From positions 248,001 through 312,000 of the forward strand of contig WUUP01000003.1 in the NCBI GenBank assembly GCA_009833045.1: a stretch of DNA of 64,000 nucleotides. The letters are read 5' to 3'. The translations under genes were made by a program, and so were the position numbers. Every line of letters begins with the position of its first letter. Position 1 is the stretch's first letter. This document shows positions 33,279 to 41,794 of the stretch, piece after piece. The DNA is from Saprospirales bacterium GYS_P2D (GTDB lineage: Bacteria > Bacteroidota > Bacteroidia > Chitinophagales > Saprospiraceae). The notes under the pieces were generated by a model. It ran no database searches and had not been told where the DNA came from. It saw only the letters and a program-made list of their open reading frames with translations.

Positions 33279-36200
33279 TTATCGTAAGAAGATTTGGTCA
33301 TTAAGTTTCAACTCTAAATCAGCAAAGAAAATAGCCAAATCATTCTGCTCCAAGCACGAACGTATTAACCGTATGTGCTCTAATTCTCCTCGTTTATCCC
33401 GATTTGTACCCGATCTATTCCAAGCCTCTGAATAAATTTCGCAGATCTCGGATTCATATTGTGATAGATCGGTTGTATTAGAATCTTTATGATAGTTACA
33501 CAAGAGATCAAGAATACGATGATGGACCGTAGCAGCATATCTCCAAAAATCTTGATTACTATTTTTGTTAATACTATCCAGTAGTAATTCTATTTGCTCT
33601 TCGATTTTCGTTGAGCTGAGATAGTGCTCCACTTGTCTTGCCTCATCAGATTGATAGCTCAGCAATAGCTCCATGAGCAACCAATTAGATAGATGATAGT
33701 ATCTATTCTTCGGATCATTAAATTTATAGGCTTGATAATAATTTTGCGAAGCCACATTCATATCATCGGTAGCTGTAGTCGAGACTAATGTCTTACGGCG
33801 ATAGGCACTCCCTTTGAGTGCATAGCGTTCTGCAGATCGACCCCGACTGATCAATTGATCGAGCAATGCTACTGTCTCCAGAATAACTCCCTCAGCTTCT
33901 TTTCCTCGATTTGCTCTATTCTGTGCTATTTGCTCTTCATCTTCAGTTATGTCTTCTGTGTTGCCTGTATCATATTTTGTTATTGCATCCTTAATCTTCC
34001 AGTTGACATACTGCTCGATGAGGTATAATGAGAAATTAGCTTTTTCCACTTTCATTAGGTCTTCTACCAAATCGATGGCTTCTGGCAACAAGTCAAGATC
34101 AGCATAGCAAAATGCTAATTCTTCTTTGACCTTCGTAGTGAGTAGATTCTTGGACTCTGCAGCTTTGACAATTTTGCTCAGTTCATAGACCAATTTATTA
34201 ATTGAGTCAGGGTCTCTTTTTTGTGTCGCTTGCGCTCTTATATATTTTAGCTCTATACTTACTTCTTTGGGTATATAAAACTGATATTCTCCATCATCTG
34301 AAGTCCTTGAATTTCTCAAGTCGAATTTATAGTAAGGATCTCCGTAGCATTGATAGGCGCCCCAAGTATTAGTTTTAGGAAAATCATCATAGATTTTTTT
34401 TCGTGCAGCCTTCACCGCAATATGAAAATCATTGCCAGCAAGCATCTCGCTGTAAAATGTATTAGCAAATACTCTGGCTGCTCCATCATGGATAGCCCAT
34501 CCAGCTGCTATGACTACCCGAGCCCCGCTCTCAATAAACTGGGTACTAAGACTCGACGCAAGCATGTGTCTATTTTGATAAAATTTTTGATCTACTCCTT
34601 CTATCTGTCCAAGATGACAACAGTTAATAAATACTAATTCTGGTACTCGACTCATCTGCCTGATATCACTAGCACTAAGTATGTGACCGTCACCTATCAC
34701 CACTCCTACAGCTCCATCATCACCTTCTACTATACCGTGAGCGGCTATATGCAAAATGCGATATTGATCAGAGAACAATTCAATAATCACATCCCGATAT
34801 TCTGTATTCACCAATGGTGTGGTTTCAAAAGTATTAGATGTTGATAATAGCTGATCGACTTCTTCTGCTTCCATTTTTGCACCTGGCAGCTGAGAAATAT
34901 ATCCATGTAGTAAAGGATCACCGATGACTAATGCTTTACGCCCTGTACTTAGTAATACTCCCAGTTCTTCTCGTGTAGCCTGTAGCTGTCTGATCATGCC
35001 AGCATTAATACAAAGAGGATCTTGACCCGTATCTTTATCATGAATCATTTCCCATGGATAGTTGGCCGTCCGTTTATCCAGATTAAGCTTGAGGTTGTTT
35101 TGGTGCTTGATATAGGCTTTGAATTCATTTGGAATTAAAATCTCAAACATAACTTTGGCCAATTTGGGATCCCATTCACTGGATACCGCAAACTCTGAAG
35201 AAACGGTGTCTAAGAATTGAGCGTTCACTGTGACTTGCCTTTTCTGTGATCTGGCTGCTTTGATCTCAGTACTGAATGAGATTTCTATTTTTCCGTTCTT
35301 CTCGTTTTTGAAGGAAGATATAATAAATGGTTGCCACCAATTTCGTTTGTCTTTGTAAGGCATTTCTTCTCGAGTCCCGGTAATCTCCTTTAATAGATGA
35401 GATTTGAGCTCGATATAATATTCATCATATTCTTGATCCTCCATCACACATAGCTCATACATCGCCTCTTCAGCTTTATTGACATACAGCTCTATGATCT
35501 CTAATTGGGTTACGAGTTGTAGTTCCTCTTCTTCTCGAGCGATATACTCATTTGCTTGACGGATGCCTTTGATCAATGCTCTTATAGACTCTGCTACTTG
35601 AAGATTACCAAATCCACTACCTACCAAAAGTGTCGTAATCCCAAGCTCTTTATCATTACTCATACCGACAAAGTCCTTCAGACGTGCCATCTCACGAATA
35701 TATCCGATGACCCCAGATCGCACTGTAGCACTGAGCATTATAGCATTGAAATTAATTGGATTTCCCAATCCTAAGACTACTGCCCCTTGACAGTAGTCAA
35801 TGGATCGCTTAGGATCTATATATACATAGTGATCCCCAATCCATTGTGGGTAAGTACCTGTTCTTAATTGTTTCTCTAATTCATTATTGAGATATCGATT
35901 TAGTGCTTTTTCAGCATTCAGGATACCATCTTGCCAAAAATGACCCAACATGACGGGATATTTGGCATTCCTTAGATCTCCTGCGATCATAGATACACGA
36001 AGTGGTGTATCAAAATCGGCTACTTCGTCATCTGAGAGCCCTAAGATGTCCTTCTCAAAATTGAAAACATCCGTTACAAAAGACTCTTCACCAAACTCTT
36101 CTACTGCCACCTCGTCTGACCTAAATCTTGGTTCATTGGTAGTGAGTTTGTTAGTACTTCCTGTTTTGAAAATGTCCTCTAATGCTCTAAAATTGCTTTC

Positions 36201-38738
36201 ATCATTAGCTAATTGTCCATGCTCGATAGTCGAGTAATACAATCTTTCTTTCCCTTCATTTCTAAACTCTTCTGGTATACCTAACTTCCAAGTGACGCTA
36301 CCGTCACCTAACTTGGTTTTACTAAATTTTAATTTCTTTTTACCAAACCAAGTAGTGAATCCAGTATTAATTCCAGCAACTGTTTTATCATTCCATCCAG
36401 CTATGTAATATGCAGTGGTAAGATATTGGCTGAAATCAAATTGAGATACATCGTCAAAGTACGTTTGTACTTTTTTAATATCACCCGGAGTCGGTTTACC
36501 AATATTTTTGCCTTTTATACTTTTTAGTTTATTCCATATTGTCACACTTCCAAAATCATCACTGCCAATACCCTCCTCTCTAATCTGTGGCAGCATCTGT
36601 AAGAATCCTTCATACTCTCTAAAAATATCTAATAAATCGGCCTTGGAATGCACTATATCTATCAAGCTAACCACATTAATATTTCGACCATAGCCAAGCA
36701 AAGTATATGGGACCAAATATGACCCACGCCATGGTGTCCCTAAAAAGACTAATTTGAAATTTCGTCGTTTTGACAATCTATCATATGTAGCCGTATTTTT
36801 CATCATGAGGTGTTTTACCACCAAGCCTCCCATCGAGTGAGCTACTATCACAATCTGCTGCCCTAATGCTTTGCTCTCGGCTGATATAATGACTTCTTCT
36901 AATCTCACCGCTGCATTTTTCAAATCACTTCGCCAGTCGTAAGACACCGTCAAGATATCGTACTTAGCTTCGAAGTATTGACAAAATTTCAAGTAAGCAG
37001 AACCAACGATGAAATCGGTCTTTACTTTTTCCTTAGCATTAAGATGCCTCATTTGACCCTTATGGATTGAGCCAAAATTTAGCCATATGTGATTGTCATT
37101 ATGATCCAAATGAGAACCCATTATTCCAGGTACGAGTATTATCACAGGTTTTTTTCCTGTTACCACATCTCGTTTTATTCTCTTCTCATGTTTTTTAATG
37201 GCTACACCTCGATCTCTGTAGTAAGTATTTTCTTCACCAGCAATGAAAGGTTTGGAATGAGACACTTTTTCTTCTTCTTTACCTAAGACTGCTGTGACTA
37301 ATTCTTTTACTTTCTTATTCTCAAAATATCTAAAATGATCTATGACACCGTTTTCAACGTAGTATTGTGCAGAGCTCTGAAATCTTGTACCAGCATACAT
37401 GGATACAGTATCTACTACGAAATCATTTTTTCGTAAAAAATACAGTTTTGTTGTAACCGTTTTTATCATTCTCCATATCCCTGTATTGATCTGGCTATTA
37501 CCTGTGACTACATAGAGATTAATGTTCTTTAACTTATTATCAAACTGATTCATCCAACTCATGAATGGAGACTCTGGCCTCATAGCCTCAAGTCCGGGTA
37601 AAGAGTGGACATTTGCTCTTTCTCGCAATACTTCTGCCGCCACAGTTCTTATGGCTTTAAAAGTCTTTTTGACTGCGGCACCTATGACGGGATTGAGTCC
37701 TGTAGTAGTAGCGACCACTCCCTTGCTGATCAGATTAAGTATGACATTAAAATAAATATCTAAGCGATCCGAAAGCAATGTAGTCCCTGCCGCAGGACAT
37801 GCTACACGGACATATCGACTGACTTTTATCTCTTTTTTGATAAACACGCTCTTTAAATCACTAAGAATTGCGTTCAATTCATCCGTGTAGCGCTTATCAA
37901 ATAGTTTCAACTCATTATCGTCTAATTGCTTAGAATATCCATCAATAAGAAGACTCACGTTTTCATCAGAAAGCACTTCTTCAGCATATTGAGAAAGTAG
38001 ACAGAGTAAGTCGCCTATCAATCCTCCACGAGAGTAAGTCAGCAAGTGCAGCTCTATTTTATCAGGAAGCTCTTTTACCAACTCCAATAAATTCTGAAAT
38101 GGACTTTTAGACCATGTAGCGTGTTCAAATGCAAATATGTTCTCATGATACTCTTTGCGAAGCGTTTCAAAAAGTTGATTGTCTTGTAATACACTACCAA
38201 AAGATGATAAAGTGTTTGACCCCGTCCCATGAATCATCAAAAGTGCTGGAAAATTTCTCTTGATTGAAGTACTCTTAATTTTCTCTATCTGAGTACTCGA
38301 TAATACATGTACAGTTCCAGATAAATCATCAGATATGACCTTCTCCATTTTAGAAGCTATGCCTTTAGATATTAATCTGGAAGCTATCAACACTCCGAAA
38401 CGGACAATTTTCCGAACCAATAGATTGCCTCTTTCAAAGCCCACTTGTATAGCTGAGGAGCGAGATATAACCGGTACTCCGTCGGAAGATCGTTGTTGAC
38501 TTTGCAGATCAATGATTTCAGCAAAATCATCTGGAGTAGAATACCAAATCAGTCCATCTTCAAACACTAACTCGATGGTATCATCTTCATTAATTTGAAC
38601 TGATTGAGTAGTGTTATCTGAGCGATCTAATTCAGCTAAATCATATACCTCCCGATAATTGACTTCGTCATAAAATTCATTTTTATAATCAAAGTCTTTA
38701 TTTTCTTTTACTACTAACTTTATAGTCTTTGCTTCCAT
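33279..38738 (-). CDS. giant fusion: two alpha/beta-hydrolase (lipase-like) domains, CHAT caspase-like protease, helical repeats
   Basis: An 1819-residue cytoplasmic protein. Hydrolase 1 (about 160-330) has IHGTGSN (His170) and TYSRGG with Ser236. Hydrolase 2 (about 525-760) resembles LCAT/PGAP1 lipases: LVPGIMGSH and VAHSMGG with Ser635. About 900-1130 is a conserved-looking alpha/beta region (GDLRNAKYPVMLGHFWQDG, GAVVLGLGNP) that I cannot name. A CHAT domain follows (about 1240-1490): PWEMI lead-in, ILHIAAHG with His1334 and FINCCHLGQ with Cys1373/1374. The rest is helical and TPR-like (about 1510-1819). CHAT proteases are activated by defence signalling. Here one could process its own lipase parts or an operon partner; that is inference. 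Confidence 0.87.
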   Translation of the reverse strand: MEAKTIKLVVKENKDFDYKNEFYDEVNYREVYDLAELDRSDNTTQSVQINEDDTIELVFEDGLIWYSTPDDFAEIIDLQSQQRSSDGVPVISRSSAIQVGFERGNLLVRKIVRFGVLIASRLISKGIASKMEKVISDDLSGTVHVLSSTQIEKIKSTSIKRNFPALLMIHGTGSNTLSSFGSVLQDNQLFETLRKEYHENIFAFEHATWSKSPFQNLLELVKELPDKIELHLLTYSRGGLIGDLLCLLSQYAEEVLSDENVSLLIDGYSKQLDDNELKLFDKRYTDELNAILSDLKSVFIKKEIKVSRYVRVACPAAGTTLLSDRLDIYFNVILNLISKGVVATTTGLNPVIGAAVKKTFKAIRTVAAEVLRERANVHSLPGLEAMRPESPFMSWMNQFDNKLKNINLYVVTGNSQINTGIWRMIKTVTTKLYFLRKNDFVVDTVSMYAGTRFQSSAQYYVENGVIDHFRYFENKKVKELVTAVLGKEEEKVSHSKPFIAGEENTYYRDRGVAIKKHEKRIKRDVVTGKKPVIILVPGIMGSHLDHNDNHIWLNFGSIHKGQMRHLNAKEKVKTDFIVGSAYLKFCQYFEAKYDILTVSYDWRSDLKNAAVRLEEVIISAESKALGQQIVIVAHSMGGLVVKHLMMKNTATYDRLSKRRNFKLVFLGTPWRGSYLVPYTLLGYGRNINVVSLIDIVHSKADLLDIFREYEGFLQMLPQIREEGIGSDDFGSVTIWNKLKSIKGKNIGKPTPGDIKKVQTYFDDVSQFDFSQYLTTAYYIAGWNDKTVAGINTGFTTWFGKKKLKFSKTKLGDGSVTWKLGIPEEFRNEGKERLYYSTIEHGQLANDESNFRALEDIFKTGSTNKLTTNEPRFRSDEVAVEEFGEESFVTDVFNFEKDILGLSDDEVADFDTPLRVSMIAGDLRNAKYPVMLGHFWQDGILNAEKALNRYLNNELEKQLRTGTYPQWIGDHYVYIDPKRSIDYCQGAVVLGLGNPINFNAIMLSATVRSGVIGYIREMARLKDFVGMSNDKELGITTLLVGSGFGNLQVAESIRALIKGIRQANEYIAREEEELQLVTQLEIIELYVNKAEEAMYELCVMEDQEYDEYYIELKSHLLKEITGTREEMPYKDKRNWWQPFIISSFKNEKNGKIEISFSTEIKAARSQKRQVTVNAQFLDTVSSEFAVSSEWDPKLAKVMFEILIPNEFKAYIKHQNNLKLNLDKRTANYPWEMIHDKDTGQDPLCINAGMIRQLQATREELGVLLSTGRKALVIGDPLLHGYISQLPGAKMEAEEVDQLLSTSNTFETTPLVNTEYRDVIIELFSDQYRILHIAAHGIVEGDDGAVGVVIGDGHILSASDIRQMSRVPELVFINCCHLGQIEGVDQKFYQNRHMLASSLSTQFIESGARVVIAAGWAIHDGAARVFANTFYSEMLAGNDFHIAVKAARKKIYDDFPKTNTWGAYQCYGDPYYKFDLRNSRTSDDGEYQFYIPKEVSIELKYIRAQATQKRDPDSINKLVYELSKIVKAAESKNLLTTKVKEELAFCYADLDLLPEAIDLVEDLMKVEKANFSLYLIEQYVNWKIKDAITKYDTGNTEDITEDEEQIAQNRANRGKEAEGVILETVALLDQLISRGRSAERYALKGSAYRRKTLVSTTATDDMNVASQNYYQAYKFNDPKNRYYHLSNWLLMELLLSYQSDEARQVEHYLSSTKIEEQIELLLDSINKNSNQDFWRYAATVHHRILDLLCNYHKDSNTTDLSQYESEICEIYSEAWNRSGTNRDKRGELEHIRLIRSCLEQNDLAIFFADLELKLNDQIFLR

Positions 38739-38747
38739 ACTCTTTAA

Positions 38748-40268
38748 TTATTTATCAAGTCCTACTTTTCTGATGAAATCATTGTTGAAAACTTTCATCA
38801 ATTCTGGTGATAAGATTTTTTCCCTATTTTCTTTCCACTTACTGATTGTTGCCGTACCCATACATTTTTCGACTATTTCTGGAGTGAGATTATTCACTTT
38901 CCCCCAGTGGAAAGCATAAGGGATATCACTCTCCTCGAGTGCCTTATGAAGTTCTGTCAAGTATTCATCCGTTGAGTCAGATTGTAAACCATCTATCCCC
39001 ATGACACAAGACATCGGAAACTTGGTAAATGCCATAAGAGCTTTGCTCTTCTTGACAAATCGCATTGAAAAAATAGAGGGAATGTTCTTGCCGGTATCCT
39101 CAATAATCTTGTACATAAGATTATAGGCGTCAACAGACCTGTCTACCGGCACTGCAAAAGCAGTAGAAAATGCACTTCCTCTGATTTTCGTTTTATGAAA
39201 AATATCGTTAAGATGCCCGAGTTCAATTCCACTTTTAGGAAGCACTGAATTTCTAAATAGCTTAATTAGTGCTGGAATGGTACAATTTGCATTGTCTGTG
39301 AATTTTCCGAGTATTTTAGGTATATCTTTAAAATAAGAGAGAATGCTTTTTATGAATCCTATATCTCTGTCTCTTTTAAATCCATATGCATAAATAACTT
39401 CTCCTCTGATACCCTCTTTATGATCCATATCATACTGGTTGATATAAAGTTTAAAATGATAGGGATCAGTGCTTTCTCCTAAGTTTTGATTGAGCAACTT
39501 AAAGCCTAAAGTCTTAGCCATTTTGAATGCAAAGTCTTTCTGAATCGGCAAAACATAGTTTTTTAACAGATAGAGAGGTACCGTCTCTATCACTACCCCA
39601 TGCACAAAACCAAAAGCCCCAAAGCTCACTAATGCACTACTAAAAAGATCGTCATCCACTACTGACTTCGCACCTATGAGATCAATGAAAGATTGATCTG
39701 CTACAACTGTAGAAGAATGTTGGATAAATAGGGATTCATTATCACTATTCACGATATGTAGGGCAACTATGGAGTCCTGAATAGCCCCAACCTTATAGGC
39801 CGATCCATGCACTCCTGTGCCAATAGCTCCTGCAATAGTTTGACCATTGCTGGCCCCACTGGTCATAAGAGATCGACCATTATCCTCTAAATAAAGAGAT
39901 AGATCCTCTATCAGATTGCCGCACTGAGCGAAGAGATACTTTTTGGTTTTAGATTTAAAATCAACCGAAAGATTTGACCTTGTTAAGAAGCGTTTCAATT
40001 TTAAATCTGAATAGTCAACCAAAGCATCCTTAGAATACGGAGCCTTAGACAATGACCATTTACTACCAAACGGTCTTAATTCGATCTGGCTGCTAAGTGC
40101 CATTTTGATAAGTTTCTGAATTTCTTGAGTTGAATCTTTGTATGATTGATCCCACTTCACTTCCGAATTACCCTTCAATATCACTTTATGGCTATAGGGT
40201 AATTTGTAGTTTTTGTGAATATTCTCAAATCGAGTTCTATCAGAGACCTTAGTTATTTTAGTTGGCAT
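38748..40268 (-). CDS. FAD-dependent oxidoreductase, aldonolactone oxidase-like (VAO/PCMH fold)
   Basis: A 506-residue flavoprotein. The PCMH FAD-binding domain spans about 40-215, with ELRPFGSKWSLS near its start and GASNGQTIAGAIGTGVHGSA as the FAD-binding glycine stretch. The C-terminal half has the ALO-type end, AFHWGKVNNLTPEIV, as in gulonolactone/arabinonolactone oxidases. Members oxidise sugar lactones or alcohols, often releasing hydrogen peroxide. There is no signal peptide. It lies 9 bp upstream of the CHAT fusion gene and 20 bp after the small gene, so it is operonic with the conflict genes. Why an oxidase belongs there is unknown; peroxide production is one idea. Confidence 0.85.
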   Translation of the reverse strand: MPTKITKVSDRTRFENIHKNYKLPYSHKVILKGNSEVKWDQSYKDSTQEIQKLIKMALSSQIELRPFGSKWSLSKAPYSKDALVDYSDLKLKRFLTRSNLSVDFKSKTKKYLFAQCGNLIEDLSLYLEDNGRSLMTSGASNGQTIAGAIGTGVHGSAYKVGAIQDSIVALHIVNSDNESLFIQHSSTVVADQSFIDLIGAKSVVDDDLFSSALVSFGAFGFVHGVVIETVPLYLLKNYVLPIQKDFAFKMAKTLGFKLLNQNLGESTDPYHFKLYINQYDMDHKEGIRGEVIYAYGFKRDRDIGFIKSILSYFKDIPKILGKFTDNANCTIPALIKLFRNSVLPKSGIELGHLNDIFHKTKIRGSAFSTAFAVPVDRSVDAYNLMYKIIEDTGKNIPSIFSMRFVKKSKALMAFTKFPMSCVMGIDGLQSDSTDEYLTELHKALEESDIPYAFHWGKVNNLTPEIVEKCMGTATISKWKENREKILSPELMKVFNNDFIRKVGLDK

Positions 40269-40288
40269 TACTTAACAGTTTTGATTTT

Positions 40289-40618
40289 CTAAAAAGATTC
40301 ATAAGTTTTATCAAGAAGAAACATTACATCCTGATAGGTTGTGGATTTATGTCGATTAAAATTTGTAATCGGATGCCACCCATGCCTGAGAATAAAATGC
40401 CTCCGAATTTTCCATCTTATCTTTCTCATCACTAAGCTTCTTGACTTAGTCTCCCCCATCACGGATAGCTGCATTAGATATAGTGCACAGCCGAGTGTAT
40501 ACTTTTCATCCGTAATCTTGCATACTTCTTTAAACTCAGATTCCTTTTTCCATTTAGAAGAGGAGGACAACAAATCCTTTACTAATACAATAATCTCCTT
40601 GGCTTGATGAGTAGTCAT
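40289..40618 (-). CDS. small basic protein of unknown function, first gene of the island operon
   Basis: A 109-residue protein. The ATG at 40618 is preferred to an upstream TTG. It is predicted mainly helical: a leading helix (THQAKEIIVLVKDLLSS), a KYTLGCALYLMQLSV helix and a strongly basic stretch MRKIRWKIRRHFILRHGW (net positive), then TYQDVMFLLDKTYESF. No family was recognised. Small helical adaptor (effector-associated) domains are common in predicted conflict operons, and a basic nucleic-acid or membrane binder is equally possible. It is followed by the flavoprotein gene after 20 bp. Confidence 0.65.
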   Translation of the reverse strand: MTTHQAKEIIVLVKDLLSSSSKWKKESEFKEVCKITDEKYTLGCALYLMQLSVMGETKSRSLVMRKIRWKIRRHFILRHGWHPITNFNRHKSTTYQDVMFLLDKTYESF

Positions 40619-40827
40619 AAGCAAAACATAGCTTTAGATTTCAACTTCCGTCAAAACCTAATAAATAAATACCTCGTTATAAATGATGATAAAGAGACGA
40701 ATAACCCTCTGAAGTCTTTCTACGCCTATCCCTTTGAAAGTAATTTAACAAATAGTTCTAAGGAACAGAAATAAAACAGAAATATGGTTTTAAATCACGT
40801 ATTAATACTTATTGGTACTATGTAGTT

Positions 40828-41682
40828 ATGAAAATAATCAGTTACACTTCCATCCTGATCTTCTTACTACTCTCCATCGTCCTCGGACTCACTTATTATA
40901 TGGAGCCTAAGATCATGGGTGATGAGCTCATCGCACAGCTACCTCATGATGCCGTACATCAAGAGCAGATCCTCGACCGAAAGATTCGCTGGATCGAGAC
41001 AGGCACAGCGGGAGCCGGTACTATCGTGTTCTTTCATGGAGCACCTGGTAGCTGGGCGGACTTCAGCAGCTATCTGATGGATAGTACCCTAAAGTCCAGC
41101 GCTCATATGATCAGTGTGGATCGACCTGGATATGGTCAGAGTGGCTATGGAGATATTGCCAGCTCTATCCAGGAGCAGACAGATATCTATCACCAGATCA
41201 TCGAGCAGCGAGCAGCGGATAGGCCTTTGACATTAGTCGGATACTCCTATGGTGGGCCGGTGGCAGCTCACTATGCTGCGGTACATCCTGAGCGGATCAG
41301 TGAACTCATCCTCTTAGCCCCAGTCATTGCTCCTGAGGGCGAAAAGATTTTTTGGTTTAATCCTATACTGCACTGGCCGATCATGCATTGGCTACAGCCA
41401 AAATATATATCTGCTGCTAATGACGAAAAACTGGCTCATGCCAAGCAGCTGCAATCTATAGATCAGGAGCTCCATCAGCTCAATGTCCCTACTATCCATA
41501 TGCACTGTACAGATGACTGGATCGCTCCCTATAAGACCAATGTCGACTATGTAGAGTCTATCGTGCCGACTGGACAGCTACTCCATGTGAGCTGGGAGGG
41601 AGATAGTCACTTCCTCCCCAATAATATCAAACAAAGGCTACTCCCAACACTGTCCGATGCCGTAGATAGAATGCAAGAATGA
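40828..41682 (+). CDS. alpha/beta hydrolase, membrane-anchored or exported
   Basis: A 284-residue alpha/beta-hydrolase-fold protein. An N-terminal hydrophobic segment (YTSILIFLLLSIVLGLTYYM) is a signal anchor. FFHGAPGSWADF is the oxyanion loop, GYSYGG carries the nucleophile serine, CTDDWIAP the acid and GDSHFLP the catalytic histidine. It acts outside the cytoplasmic membrane. The substrate is unknown; haloperoxidase-like and epoxide-hydrolase-like relatives are widespread. It is divergent from the conflict operon and may mark its boundary, since base composition returns to that of the rest of the window. Confidence 0.87.
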   Translation: MKIISYTSILIFLLLSIVLGLTYYMEPKIMGDELIAQLPHDAVHQEQILDRKIRWIETGTAGAGTIVFFHGAPGSWADFSSYLMDSTLKSSAHMISVDRPGYGQSGYGDIASSIQEQTDIYHQIIEQRAADRPLTLVGYSYGGPVAAHYAAVHPERISELILLAPVIAPEGEKIFWFNPILHWPIMHWLQPKYISAANDEKLAHAKQLQSIDQELHQLNVPTIHMHCTDDWIAPYKTNVDYVESIVPTGQLLHVSWEGDSHFLPNNIKQRLLPTLSDAVDRMQE

Positions 41683-41794
41683 CTAAAAATTCATGGTCGA
41701 AATAAGTATAACAGAAGAATAATGGGTCTCTTTATAGGAGAGTGGTATGACTTCAGTATTTTTACTAATATCAGACAAAAACTAAAGACGAAAT

